Part shown: piece by piece, positions 10,405 to 22,669 of the stretch | Position numbering within the stretch: the stretch's first letter is position 1 | Layout of the letters: every line of letters starts with the position of its first letter | Source: Arabidopsis thaliana | Taxonomy: Eukaryota; Streptophyta; Magnoliopsida; Brassicales; Brassicaceae | Direction: 5' to 3' | DNA length: 64,000 nucleotides | NCBI RefSeq assembly: GCF_000001735.4 | Contig: NC_003074.8 | Coordinates: 9,610,101-9,674,100 of the forward strand | Notes under the pieces: model-generated | What the model was told of the DNA's origin: nothing | The model's input: the letters and a program-made list of their open reading frames with translations, nothing else | Databases searched by the model: none | Translations under genes and position numbers: made by a program

Positions 10405-13400
10405 ATATGTTGCAAACCTTCATATGGACATTTTGCACGTGGCGCGGTTATGTCATGCGCCTGTGCAACGGGAACAACGTGTTAGTTGGCGTTGTGGTCC
10501 TTGCGGAAAACACATGCTAGTTAAGAAATCAACAATCAAATAGGGTCAATTTCTGTCCAAAAACAATACATTTACCGTAAATTCCCCTCTTGATATGATT
10601 CTCTTTTTTTTGGGCCTACCCGGTGGCTTCCGTGTTGCTGGAAGGAACAGGTGGAGGGAGGCTATTGGTTCAGGCAAAGCGAAAACGTCACCAACATTAG
10701 GAACAGGTTTTATTGTTTCTTGGTAAGACATTCTCCAGCTTTCAACTGAATATTCGGGCGCCATCAGTCCTTGAATTGGAACTCCCTCTGCCACTGCTGC
10801 AGCTATTGCATGGGGGCAAGGCAGGTGAAGCAAATCAAATGCTCTACAGGAACAGGTGCGGTCCAGTAGCTTAACGTGGAAGACACTAGAACCTTCTTCC
10901 CTGACCTAATAATCGTACCTATCGATCCGGTGCACAACAAATCTGACTGACTTTTCAAAGTTTTGATGCACCACTTCTCTCATCTTTGGTGGGAGTGTAG
11001 ATGTTTCGGATCTAGCCGCCTCACGCCTCATAGCAAACCATGAAATCAACGTTGTCCTTATGAATTCTAACAGCGAAATTATTGGTAATTCCCGGGCTTC
11101 CTTCAAGACTGCGTTCAGAGACTCCGCTACATTGCTTGTCATGACATTGTATCTTTCCCCAAGGAAATATGCTCTTGTCCAATGACAAAATCCAACTGAC
11201 TCTAGGTACCGTGCACAAGCTGGATCAAGTTTTATCACTTCGTTAAAGTAGGTATGAAACTCACAAATACGGTAAGCCCTAGCAGCTCTCGATACGTGGA
11301 ACAACAAATGTTTTTTCTTATAGGAGGTTGCAATGTTTCTTTGGAGATGAACTATGCAAGCGCCGTGCCTAGCCTTTGGATACACCTGCGATAATGTAGC
11401 TGTTATTAGTTCCTATAACATGTGTTATACTGGTATAGCATGTGATGTTAAGAATATTAATTTCTAGTGGTTAAAAACTGCAATACGTTAGATCTATCCT
11501 AATAAGAAACGAGGAATACCAATTATTATTAACTATCGCATGCATTATATTGGTACCTCACGTAATTTATGAACTATCATGTGTGTTTAATGTTAAATGC
11601 TAGGGTTAAAATATAATACATGTAAAAATAAAAAAACAGCAGAGATTAGAGATTACCCTTCTCAGCCCCGTGTAAATGGATGAATGTCGGTCAGAGACGA
11701 ATGTCAGGTTCTTTCCATCGGGGAAAGCTGTGCTCAAAACGCGGAAAAACCACTCCCACGCGTCGTCGTTCTCGCTATCGACCACCCCAAAAGCTAAGGG
11801 ATAAACTTGAAAGTTCGCGTCTTGTGCGCTGGCCGTTAGGAGGCAGCCTCCATATTTGCCTTTCAGGTGCGCGCCGTCGATCACAATAACCCGTTTCATG
11901 CATGCGAATCCTTGAATTGAGGCGGCAAATGCTAAGAAAAGGTACTTAAACCTGTAATTTCCTTTAGCATCAATCTCAGTTTTAAGATCAACAATTGAAC
12001 CGGGGTTGGCCTTTTGCAAGACATGAATGTAGGCCGGTAACAGACTGAGCCTTGCGCACTCTCCAAAGCAATTTCTCTTGATTTCCATGCCTTCCAATAA
12101 GAAATTCTAACCGAATAATCCTTTAGAAGGATTCGCTGTAGGTCTATAGCTCTTGGCCCCCGTGTGTTGCCATCATATTTTGACTTAATTATGCTCCCGA
12201 TTACCCTCGTTGTTGCTCCCTGTGGTAGTTACACCGTTCTTCGACTGTGCAAGTGTGCTCCAGTGTTGCACTTCGAATTTGATAATTGTCCGTGTCCTCC
12301 AATTTGAAAATGTACACACGCCAAGGGCACGATTCAGAAATGCATGTCAAAGTCATTAATTTCTTGCAGGAGCGATCACAGCGAAAATGAAAACGCCTAT
12401 TAAGTGCGTGTACTGCTAACTTGACATTGCAATCTTGTTTGTTTTTGAATACCCGGCCGACAAACAGTTCATCACCTTCATACACAACATCCCGAATTGC
12501 TAGTTCCATCCCGACACGACCTGTAAAAAATAACGAAACTTAGCTATCAAATCAGACAACAATGTGTTTCAACGTAATGCATGATATTACAATACATAGG
12601 AATAAATGGAAAAATAAATAGAAATTACACGATATAAGTAAGCATGCCATGTTATAGTTACGTATATCAATGTAAATATAAATTATTGTACAAATACATT
12701 CGACGTAACGTAGTTATAAACCAAAGAAACAATAGTTTCCAATGTTTCACGTGCTATTTAGCAACATGCTGGACTATTTGGAACATAAATAAGTAGGCCC
12801 TCGACGGATACAGAATGTGCAAGATATCTTATAGGTACCCGATATCAAATTATATATAAATAGATGTGTTTTATACGAAAATAGCATGCTATGCAAGTGG
12901 TACCTTCGTCTCCTTGTTCATCTAGGGTTGGCGCCGCATCCCTGTTGAAAGATGCGAAGTTAATGCACATATCTTCAAGAGCCTGTTGTAGTGGGACCTG
13001 TAGGTCCAAGTGTACATCTAGAGGTTCGGTCATGATTGTCGCCGACGGCCCGAAAAACTTGCACTCCTTAAGAGTTTCTGCCCCGTCATATTCATTCTCG
13101 TCGTTGTACCCTTCACTTCCACTGTCAGAAACGTAATTATCAGTTGCCAGATTAATTGACGGTAGCCCTAGATTTGCCAGCAAATCTGCCTCCACAAGAT
13201 TTGAATCTCCTTTCTGCGTAAATAGATTTGATATAAGCTTGGTACATTCTTGGTAATTATAAAAAATATTGAACTACTAAATGAATACCTCATCTGCCTT
13301 TTCACTCGCCGTGTCCATACTTTGAGTTGTTTCCAAAGTCAAAGCTGGCTCAACAGTAGTTCCCATAGGTGGTGCATGTGCGTTGGAGGAAGAGCCACCG

Positions 13401-13954
13401 ATGTTTGCACCATCTGTACCTGTCGAACGCATCCATCGGAGGACCGCTTCATCATCTATTAGCTTTCTCCAAATGGCGGACTCGTAGTTAGGAGATCTTT
13501 CCTCATTGCAATACAATGGTGATTTCCCCTTAGCTGCCAACCCGTAACTCGATGTCTGACTCATTCCATCATCAACCGGAACACCATCTACCGTTAGCTT
13601 AGAGACAAACAAACTCAAGTCTTCCAACTCAAAACGCATAGCTAGGAAAACCCCCATTGTCTCATCTATGGCGATGGTTACTGGCTTCGTTCGTCCTCCA
13701 AAGGTAGCCTCCATGTCCATCCAATCAGGCCATTGGTATGTCATGTGTAGCTGACATCCCATGTATTTCTGGCCGTACGCTTCTCTAACCAGCTCCCGAA
13801 CTGATGACAGCTTTTCACCTTCACGAATACTCAACCGTCTGACAGCATTATTGTGGTTTGCTATGAATATCCATGTGCCATCAGCTCCGATTGCCCAGGT
13901 TCCATTCACCGTCCGGACATAACGGTCTTCGGTTATTTCGGTTATAATAACCAT
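10405..13954 (-). pseudogene. mudrA-type MULE transposase, disabled
   Basis: Five exons can be laid out: 13954-13289, 13213-12904, 12520-11657, 11385-10576 and from 10516 to about 10405. They give the usual order of a MURA protein: N-terminal region, MuDR domain (CDRSCKKLMTLTC), DDE core, SWIM zinc finger (CSCRAFDLLHLPCPHA) and a CCHC knuckle. The DDE acids are visible in VIDGAHLKG, TFVSDRHSS and TSNVAESLN. Four lesions break it. One frameshift lies near 12210 (after NYHREQQRG) and a second near 12045, just before LLPAYIHVL. A TAG stands at 10906-10908 between the DDE core and SWIM. A TGA at 10453-10455 lies inside the knuckle, between CSRCTGA and HNRATC. The acidic residues of the active site are kept, so the decay is fairly recent. 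Confidence 0.85.
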
Positions 13955-15446
13955 TGGTACCTACACATCAATAGGGTTGCATTAAATACCATATAAAATC
14001 ACCATGCGATTTATTAATATAACATCAAAGTAGACAAAAAGAACAATCATTAATTGCATACCAAAACAGCAACGATCGACCTCTGAGATGTTGTTGGATA
14101 CTTCGTTTGTGTTTTTTAGATAGAAGAAGAGGTGTGAGAGATGATATCTTGCCATCTATTATCTTATATAGAATAGTTGAACTTTTTAGGGCTACAGTAG
14201 TCTAGATATTTTGGGCAACAGTTGCTGACCCATTTACAACGACGTGAATTTTAAAAGGTTATGATTTCCCTCCCAACACCCGAGGGCGGCGAGAAGATCT
14301 CTTCACGAATGTCGCATCAAACATGTACTTGTTCTTTATTTGTATTGCATGTTATCGGAAGTAGAACCAAGTGATTTACCATATACTCATGTTTTTACAC
14401 ATCAACTTGTCCCGAGGTAAGATACACTATATCTTCGTGCTCAACTTGCTCTGTCGTAACGCTGACGTCATTTGAGACGTGTCACCTACTTGAGTCGATA
14501 AGATGTAGCGTACGTGAGAAGCACATATATAGCGTGTGTTAAGATTGGTACACATAAGAAAAAGTTTTCATTTTTTAACAGTTTAATACCTTGAAAGCTG
14601 AAACTCTCTGACGCCGCATTTAATGCTATGGATACGTATCTACTCTCCTCTTTGCACGCGCTTTTCACTGTCACATCTGTTACTTTTTATACTTCTTCCA
14701 CTATGTTATCTTTGCAAGTGGGAGAACAATGATTGTTGCGTTTTTTGTAACAAAACATGTTGTTTTCGTTGTACTTATGCTGTTTCGGAAATATAATTTC
14801 TGGAGCTTCTTCTCAAAAGCCCATTATACTTTAGGTAATCCAGTCCAGTACATTTCCATTTAGGCCTTCCAAATAAAACTTCTACTTCATTTGCTTTACA
14901 TTAATACATGCTGCTAAGGAAAATTTGTACATCGTTTTTTTTATACATAACGCGGGTTACGTTATGAAGTTTGCTATTTGTGGGATATTTATAGTATTTT
15001 GGTATTCATGTAAACGCCACATCTCCTTTCCCATAATCATTTCTTGCAGGTTTGAGGAAAGTCATCCATCTCTTTTATTTTCTTACATGCATCATCCGAA
15101 GGTAATTATATACGACATGTGTCGTATTCAAAATCCGGTGATTCAGCCTGTAGTAACCAATAGCTCGAACTAGGTTCAATTGCATATTGAGGTAACATGT
15201 TACATTTAAAAATATCGCTTTCTATAATGCATGCATTTTCATTACGTATCGGTGTAATCATATCTCTACTACCCTAGTTGTTCCTATACCGAGAACCCTA
15301 CTGTCGGAAATAGAGATTTGGCGCCCAATGACCGAGGTTATATTCGTTATTTCGCATGGCCCAAAAACGTTAGTTACCCAACTTTTCTGCATGAAAGTCA
15401 TTTTCTTAATATTGCTGTCGAATTACGTTATTCGCTAATATTACCC
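13955..15446. other. mudrA leader and right end of the MULE
   Basis: Region upstream of mudrA on minus. It should hold the transposase promoter and the right terminus of the element. I see no gene with family similarity and no inverted match of useful length to the left end. Only short shared words near 3336-3400 and 15300-15400 were found, such as AAGAAAATGA and GCGCC, which are too weak to call a terminal repeat. Confidence 0.4.
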
Positions 15447-16400
15447 TAAAAAATATCAAGCGGTTAATTTTTGTTTATCCCCATTTGTTTTTTTATCATA
15501 ATAGTATTTTTATAGTATTTAGGTGATATGACAAAAAAATAAAAAAAGTAAATGATAAAAAAGTTGTTTTTAAACTATAGTAACGGTTGATTAATAGTGG
15601 TTTTACGCACAAATAGAGAACTGAGAGATTATTCGAAGTTTTAATATGTTTGAATAAAATTGTTTGTACATGTTGAAAAAACACAACACGAATTGTTAGG
15701 ATAAGAATTGATAGTTCGAACCAAAATTAATGTTATAAAACCATATATGAAACACGGTTTTCCATTATTCATTTATCAATTCTTTGAAATAGTTAACTAA
15801 TATTTTTCAAACTTCATAAGAAGTCAGTTCTGATTTTTTAAGTTTTATTTTAAAACATATATTTACTATCAAAACAGGTCATTAATATAAACTGTTCTTT
15901 CAATCGAAAGAAAAAGTCATGACAACTAATATGACAGTTAACATAGACCGCTAAAAAATATCAACGGCTTAATTTTTGTTTATCCCCACTTGTTTCTTAT
16001 CATAAAGTATTAAAAATGATTATTGTATTTAGGTGATATGACAAAAAAAAATAGCTAAATGACAATAATGTTGTTTTTAAACTATAGTAACGGTTGATTA
16101 ACTGTGGTTTTACGCACCAATAGAGAATTGATAGATTATTTGGAAGTTTTAAAACGTTTGAATAAAATTGTTTGTGCATGTTGAAAAAAACACAACACGA
16201 ATTGTTAGGATTAGAAATTGATGATTTGAACCAAAATTAATATTAGAAACCATATATGAAACATGGTTTGCCATCATTCATTTATCAAATTTTTGAAAGA
16301 GTTAACTAATAGTGATTATTTTTCAAACTTCTTAAGAAGTCAGTTCTGATTTTTGAAGTTTTATTTTAAAACATATATTTACTATTAAAACAAGTCATTA
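15447..16400 (+). repeat. Diverged tandem repeat, about 500-bp period
   Basis: Copy A runs from about 15447 to 15893 and copy B from about 15950 to 16400. They share many landmarks in the same order: CTAAAAAATATCAA, TTAATTTTTGTTTATCCCCA, GTATTTAGGTGATATGAC, TAGTAACGGTTGATTAA, CACAACACGAATTGTTAGGA and GAAGTCAGTTCTGATTTTT. Identity is high, with scattered small indels. No protein frame or terminal structure is visible, so the source is unknown. It could be a non-coding element duplicated in place, or the flank of one. Confidence 0.85.
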
Positions 16401-16454
16401 ACGTGAAGTTTTATTTTAAAACATATATTTACTATTAAAACAAGTCATTAACGT
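16355..16454 (+). repeat. Perfect 50-bp tandem duplication
   Basis: A 50-bp unit starting GAAGTTTTATTTTAAAACAT and ending CATTAACGT occurs at 16355-16404 and again, unchanged, at 16405-16454. It lies at the end of copy B of the larger tandem repeat. It is younger than that repeat, because copy A has only one unit. Confidence 0.95.
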
Positions 16455-17501
16455 GATCATTTGTTCTTTAATGATACCACCTTGACGTTATTTTCATTCT
16501 GCTTTCTTGAATTCAACTTTGAACGTACATAGTTATCAATTAGAATTAACGTTAAAATGAGATGAATCTATATTTCTTCTCACAATAGTCTTATGGATAG
16601 CAGCTTCTTACATGTCTCTTGTAAAAGATTATTTTGTCGTCTCTGTCTTGATTTGTTTGTTGTGGTCGGGGTTTGCCGATCCACTATTAGTTTATCCGCT
16701 ACCAAAAACATCCGTACAAGATAAAAACTTTGAATTGGAAATATTCAAATTCGATAATTTCAAATATCAAAACTCAAAAGTTCATACTTATACCAAAAAA
16801 AAAAAAAAAAACTATATAGATTATATATATAATATTCTAAGATGCTAATGTGATAAGGCAAATCTATGACAAATCTAGGATATGTTAGGAGTTAAAACAA
16901 ATCTCCAAACTCAAAAGGCCATTGACATATTGATACTTTAAGAGAAAGCCCAATAACTAAAATAGTGGATAAGCAAATATTAGCCAACTTCAATAAGAGC
17001 TCATTTAACAAAATAAAATAAAATAGAACATATTATACATCTATAATAACATACCACAAAACTCACCAATATATATTTGAAAGATTATTTTGAAACAAAA
17101 TTCAAAAATACGTTATTGACAAACTATGATTTGTTAAAGAAATCGAAATTGATAAATAAACAATTAGATAATAATATAACCAAAATTGATGATTAAACCA
17201 TTGGGAGCACTGCATTCAAATGTGAATCTAACAAATTAAATTCTCTTTTAAATATCAAGGTTGACATGCGTCATATTTATATATATTTTGTTTTTAAAGG
17301 TATGAGACATGTCATCATGACATCAAAGACAGTACACATTAAGATCAACTGAACCTAGATAGTGCAAGAAAGGAAAAGCTTGAGTTTATTATTGAGATTC
17401 AAAGAGTTGGAAAAGAAGTTAACAATGCTATAAAGACGAGAAAATCCAAAGCACAATAGATATTTATTTTAAGTTTTTTCTTCTTAAGTTTAAGCCATCA
17501 T
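16455..17501. other. Intergenic, downstream of CYP71B25
   Basis: AT-rich sequence with an A-run at about 16795-16811. An open frame at 16612-16848 begins with a stretch that could act as a signal peptide, but the rest is low-complexity and I do not call it. The last part is probably the 3' region of CYP71B25. Confidence 0.4.
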
Positions 17502-19095
17502 TCAATGATAAAGAACCGGGAGCAGCTCAAGAGGAACTTTCTTAACAATTGTGACATCACCAGATTCTTCCATGTTCATATCTTTCATCTCCTCAGGCAA
17601 CTTCCAGTCAAAGAAGTAAAGCAAATTCAAGAGCGTCAATTCAATGGTCGCAATCGCCGAAGCCATTCCTGGACAAAACCTCCTACCAGAACCAAATGGT
17701 AAAAACTCAAAGCTATGTCCTTTGTAATCCACAGGACAATCGATAAACCTCTCCGGGTTAAACTCCTCAGGATTTTTCCAGTATTTCGGATCTCGTCCCA
17801 ACGACCATGCGCTAACTAAAAGGAGGGTTTTTCGAGGAATGTCGTAGCCTTGAATCTTGATATCAGCCATTGTTTCCCTTGGAAGTAAAAGAGGAGCTGC
17901 TGGGTGTAGTCTTAAGGTTTCTTTGATCACAAGCTTCAAGTACTGTAGCTTACCGACATCTTCTTCCTCGATTCTCTCCTTTTTTATTCCAATGCAAGAC
18001 CGAATCTCGTCTTGAACTTTCTTCATGACTCTCGGGTTGTTAACAAGTTCTGCCATCGCCCAAATCATGGTAATGGCACTTGTGTCTATCCCAGCCAGAA
18101 ATATATCCTAGGTCAACAAAAAGATATGATAGTATTAATTCAGTATATATAGGTTAGATGTAAGAATCATGAAGTAAAAAGATTATTTTTCTCACTTGGG
18201 TGATTCCCTTGAGATGATCAATGGTGAGCTTGAAAGATTTATCTTGTTCTTGATTATGTATCATATCTAAGAGGGAGCCGACGATATCAGAACGATCTTG
18301 AGGTTGGTTCTGCTTTTGATGATCGTCAATCATATGATTAAGAAAATTATCAACCTCGATGAACACTTTGTGAAGGCCCTTATGTTGGCCTGACACAAAG
18401 CCTATAAACCATCCAAGACCAGGAATAGGAAAAAGATCAGAAAATTTGAAAGTTAAACTTTTCTGAGCTTCAAACACCAGTTCTTCGATCTTTTCCTCGC
18501 TGAAATGCTTGTTATCTGAGAAACTCTGTCCAAAGACAGGTCTGAATACGGTACTTGCAGCTAGGCAAAAGAGGGTTTTGCTCAAATCCACCGGAGATTG
18601 CTTCAAAGCCAAGTCTCTCAGTTTCTTGACCATCAAGTGATTCTCTTCCTCCCTAACATACCTGAAAGATTGTACCTTTTTTACGCTGAAATACTCACGA
18701 ACCGCAACCTTACGCAGCTCTCTCCATTCATCACTGTATGCCCCAAGGCCGATGTTTTTGTTGTTACGGGAGAAAACCCTTGCGGCGTTAGTGTTAGGTC
18801 GCGTACAACACTCAATGTCATGTGTTTTAAGAGCCTCTTCAGCTGCTTCACTCGATGAGATCAAGACCAGTGGGACAAACCCTAGCTGGAGATGCATCAC
18901 TGGTCCGTGTTTCTTGGAGAGCTCATGAAGACATCTGTGAACCATCCCTTGTAGCTGGTGTAGGTTTCCGACGATCGGAAGCTTTGCTGGACCAGGAGGA
19001 AGATTCCGTTTCGATTCCTTCATCTTCTTGGTGTAGATTAACGTGAAGAGAAAGGGAAGGGATAGAAGCAATAGGAAAGATTGAAGAATCGCCAT
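17502..19095 (-). CDS. CYP71B25: Cytochrome P450, CYP71B subfamily
   Basis: A haem-thiolate monooxygenase of the CYP71 clan, expected in the ER membrane and fed by NADPH-P450 reductase; its substrate is unknown. Two exons, 19095-18196 and 18107-17502, give 501 residues. Visible marks are an N-terminal membrane anchor rich in Leu, the hinge [17 protein letters not shown], an I-helix AGIDTS motif near residues 305-310, the K-helix ETLR near 363-366, PERF near 418-421, and the haem loop [10 protein letters not shown] with Cys near residue 445. The single intron comes just before the I-helix, the site shared by the whole cluster. Unlike the three-exon members downstream in the cluster it lacks the early intron. 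The name follows from gene order and length (At3g26270 by memory). Confidence 0.88.
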
Positions 19096-19335
19096 TGTTT
19101 TCGTTCTTCTGATTTTTTGGAAGATGAAATAAAAATCAACAACGTTTATAATACAAAGTTACATGTATATATTAGGGATTATTAAATACATGAGGAATGC
19201 TCTTGATGGAGATTAAGAGCATGAGACTAAAAATAGTTGTAAATATCTGAGGTTATTAAATACATGACAACAACAACAACAAATAAAGTATATAGAAAGA
19301 ATATCATATTTTGACCTTTATAGTATATGATATTC

Positions 19336-19478
19336 TTTGAGTTTCTTAAATATCATATTTGAGTTTGTTAAATATCATAGTTTCTTAAAAATTAAAAGAG
19401 TACCTTTTGATATTTAAGAAACTCAAATATGATAGAGTTTCTTTGAGTTTGTTAAATATCATATTTGAGTTTCTTTCA
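19336..19478. repeat. Inverted and direct repeats upstream of CYP71B25
   Basis: A word of about 27 bases, of the form TATCATATTTGAGTTTCTTA, occurs at about 19352-19378 on plus and inverted at about 19407-19433, with a loop of about 28 bases. A further direct copy follows at about 19441-19470. The RNA could fold into a hairpin. It lies about 250 bp upstream of the CYP71B25 start. Confidence 0.75.
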
Positions 19479-19749
19479 TTTTTAAAAATTCAATTATTTT
19501 ATTGTTAATTCCAAAATTTCTTGTTTTATATTAAAACTGGTTTTCAAAATTATTAACCCTATCAGAAAATAAAGTATAAATATAAAAAAGAAATTATTTC
19601 TTTAATCAAATTGTTTTCTAGTAATATTTTAAAATATTAAAATTTATTTTCACATCGTCTAAAAAGTGTTTAATAAAATGGTTGAACCATTCGTTTGTTA
19701 ACTTATATATCCTAACGAAGGTCAGATCTAATTGTTCATTGTTCGAATT

Positions 19750-19935
19750 ATCACCTTAACTCATTTGGTAATAAGTGCTCCATGCAATATTTAAGTTGTG
19801 GAGTTTGATTCCCGGGATGAACCAAGTATTATTCGTGTTTAAAAGAGAATGAATGAGCAAAATAAAAAGTTGGAATATAAAACCCAAGTATTTTTTATCT
19901 TTAAAAGAGAATGTATGAGCAAAACTAAAAGTTAA
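19750..19935 (+). mobile_element. tRNA-derived SINE-like remnant
   Basis: The stretch TAACTCATTTGGTAATAAGT near 19757-19776 looks like a tRNA D-arm (pol III A box). GGAGTTTGATTCCCGG near 19800-19815 looks like a T-arm (B box). The spacing is like that of tRNA-derived SINEs, but the region cannot fold into a real tRNA. A tail follows in which a block of about 65 bp (AAAGAGAATGAATGAGCAAAA and a diverged copy) occurs twice. I cannot name the SINE family and do not see both target-site duplications. Confidence 0.5.
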
Positions 19936-20257
19936 TGGTATTTGTTCAGTGTGAGAGAAGAGTTCAACTACCAAACATCAATCAAACACAATCAATGGTG
20001 CACTAAACACTGATGTAGACAGCATAATCAAAGCTTAATTTCCATTTGTAATTGCAATTCTGAATTCTGAATTCTAATATTAATCAAACACAACACATTC
20101 AAGCAATCACAATAGATAAAAAAAAAGAGTTCTGATTGTAACAACGATTATTTTTTTTTTGAATATAATTTAACATTAGATTCAAAAAAACAAAATAAAC
20201 AGAAAAAGCGTTCTGGTTTATACAATAAGCATACCATATGTTTTTCTCCAAGCTCAT

Positions 20258-21870
20258 CTACAAACTGATGCGAATAACTGGCAGAAGCTCAAGAGGAACT
20301 TTCTTATCAACAGTGAGATCACCAGCTTCTTCCATGTCCATATCTTTCTTCTTCTCAGGCATATTCCAATCAAAGAAGTAGAGCAAATTCAAGAGCCCCA
20401 ATTCAATGGTTGCGATCGCCATAGCTATTCCTGGACAAATTCTCCGACCAGAACCAAATGGTAACAACTCAAAGCTATGTCCCTTGTAATCCACAGGACA
20501 ATCAATAAACCTCTCCGGGTTAAACTCTTCAGGATTTTTCCAGGATTCCGGATCTCGTCCTATAGACCATGCATTAACAAGAAGAGCTCTTTTCTGAGGA
20601 ATGTCGTAGCCTTGAATCTTGATATCAGCCATTGTTTCTCGAGGAAGTAAAAGAGGAGCTGCTGGGTGTAGTCTTAAGGTTTCTTTCACCACAAGCTTCA
20701 AGTATTGAAGCTTATCAAGATCTTCTTCCATGATTCTTCCTTCCTGTTTGATTCCAATGCAAGTTCGGATCTCGTCTTGAGCTTTCTTCATTACCCGCGG
20801 GTTTCTAACGAGCTCTGCCATCGCCCAAATCAAGGTGATGGCGCTTGTGTCAATTCCAGCGTGATATATATTCTAGCTCAAGAAAAAAACATTACATCAT
20901 TAATTAAGGATATATATATAGGTTAAGATATAAAAACCATAAAGTAAATTAAAGAAATTTGTTTGCTTACTGAGAGGACTCCTTTGAGATGATCAACGGT
21001 GAGCTTGAAAGATGCATATTGTTGTTCATTATCTATCATATCTAAGATAGCGTCGACCATATCAGGACGATCTTGAGTTGCTTTCTTCGAGTGATGATCA
21101 TCAACTATATGATTAAAAAAAGTATCAACCCTGTTGAAGACGTTGTAAAGCCTCTTATGTTGGCCTGACACAAAGCCTATAAACCATTTAAGACCAGCAG
21201 TAGGGAAAAAATCAGAGAATCTAAAAGTCATATTGCTCAGAGATTCAAACATCAGTTCTTTGATGCTTTCCTGATCGACATGCTTGTTATCAAAGAAACT
21301 TTGTCCAAAGGCGGTTCTGAATATGATACTCGCAGTGAGACCAAAGAGGATTTTGCTCAAATCCACCGGAGATTGCTTCGAAGCCAATTCTTTCAGTTTC
21401 TTGATCATCAAGTCATTCTCTTCCTCTCTAATATACTTGAAGGATTGAACTTTTTTCACGCTAAAGAATTCGCGAACCGAAAGCTTACGCAGCTCTCTCC
21501 ATTCATCACCGTAAACCCCAAATCCGATGTCTTTACCGTTACGCGAAAAAACCCTTGAGGCCATAGTGATAGGTCTTGAACAACACTCAAGGTCATGTGT
21601 TTTAAGAGCTTCTTCAGCTGCTTCACTTGATGAAATTACGACCATTGGGGCAAACCCTAGACGGAGATGCATCACAGGTCCGTGTTTCTTGGAGAGATCG
21701 TGAAGACATTTATGAAGCAACCCTTGGAGCTGGTGTAGGTTTCCGATGATCGGAAGCTTTGCTGGGCCAGGAGGAAGATTTTGTTTTGACTCCTTGATCT
21801 TCTTGGTGAAGATTAACAAGAAGAAAATGGGGACGAGTAGAAGCAAGAAAAAAGATAGAAGACTCACCAT
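20258..21870 (-). CDS. CYP71B4: Cytochrome P450, CYP71B subfamily
   Basis: Two exons, 21870-20971 and 20872-20258, encode 504 residues. I start at [10 protein letters not shown] and not at the in-frame ATG 17 codons upstream, because the family anchor begins there. Marks: hydrophobic anchor, [18 protein letters not shown]-helix AGIDTS, ETLR near residues 364-367, PERF, and [10 protein letters not shown] with Cys near residue 446. It is the closest neighbour in sequence and structure to the gene just downstream (CYP71B25), so the two are likely one duplication. One oddity is the start of exon 2, which reads NIYHAGID where the cluster has DIFLAGID or DVLLAGID. This puts Asn and His in the otherwise hydrophobic entry to the I-helix. 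Expected to be an ER monooxygenase; substrate unknown. Name from order and length (At3g26280 by memory). Confidence 0.87.
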
Positions 21871-22669
21871 TATTGTCGTTCCTCTGGTTTGTGCTCTGCT
21901 TTTTTTGATATAGAGAAACATTAAGACAAAAGAACTTATTGCCGTTTATTGCCGTCAGTGAGGATAAGCTCGAGATAAAGACTCAGATAGTGATGCTTAA
22001 AATCAAAGATATATGCAATTTATGAACAGATGGCGATGTGTAAATTTGTAATATACATGTATAGGAAAATATTTACCTAGATTTTTCTTACAAGAAAATA
22101 CGTGGCAAATTTGAAAAGTCATAGATAGGAAAACTATTGTTGAAAAATATAGGAGAAATACCAAACACTTGTGAATATGTACAAAACTAAAGAAATGTGT
22201 TTAACAAAATAGAAAGAAAAAACAAATAAAGAAAGTATTTTTTCTTAGTACTAAGTAATATGATTTGAATCATGTATTAGATAGAACGTGATCACACAGT
22301 AGAAAAGGACAAAAAGATTCAGCAACCTTCGATAAATCATCTTCTCAATTTGCGGAATATTCTGAAAAAAATCTACCGAAAATTTTTGTGTGGAAGATAA
22401 TTCTTTGGCCGAAGACATAAATCAAATAATGTAGTCCTAGTTTATCATTGCTTTCTAGTTTCTACGGTGGCAATGGTAACCTAACAAATGATGCACGTAA
22501 CTAATTCCGTATGCTGCTAATGGAGGAGGCTTCATGTAAGTTACATTATTAAACAAAACAAAAGTATGAAAGGCAAAAACAAAACAGAAAAAAAATATTA
22601 CATTGAAAATTATCATTATCATTTCGTTCTTATTCATAGTACAATCGATGAAGAACTAATTCACGTGAA
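21871..22669. other. Intergenic: CYP71B4 promoter and CYP71B26 3' region
   Basis: AT-rich sequence with no gene or repeat I can support. It should contain the promoter of CYP71B4 (near 21870-22000) and the 3' untranslated region of CYP71B26. Confidence 0.5.

Larger units (their letters stand above)
3264..15446. mobile_element. Mutator-like element (MULE) of the Kaonashi type, degenerate
   Basis: The segment holds a ULP-like gene on plus and a mudrA-type transposase on minus, facing each other. This is the arrangement described for Arabidopsis KI (Kaonashi) MULEs, which carry a captured, amplified ULP-like gene. A gene fragment lies between them. The ends given are only estimates: the left edge lies between the DC1 gene and the ULP leader, and the right edge lies before the tandem repeats at 15447. 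I looked for long terminal inverted repeats and a 9-bp target duplication and found none that convinces. Many Arabidopsis MULEs of this kind lack such repeats. With its transposase broken, the element could move only in trans. Confidence 0.7.

Noticed and set aside
3264-15446. Terminal inverted repeats of the MULE
   Set aside because: Only short shared words were found between the two sides (for example AAGAAAATGA and GCGCC), with different spacing. This is not above chance for AT-rich DNA of this length.
16612-16848. Possible small secreted peptide gene
   Set aside because: The first 23 residues look like a signal peptide, but the rest is AT-driven low complexity with a run of Lys from the A-tract. 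No Cys pattern or known family.
19750-19820. A functional tRNA gene
   Set aside because: A-box and B-box-like words are there, but the arms do not pair into a cloverleaf and an acceptor stem is missing.
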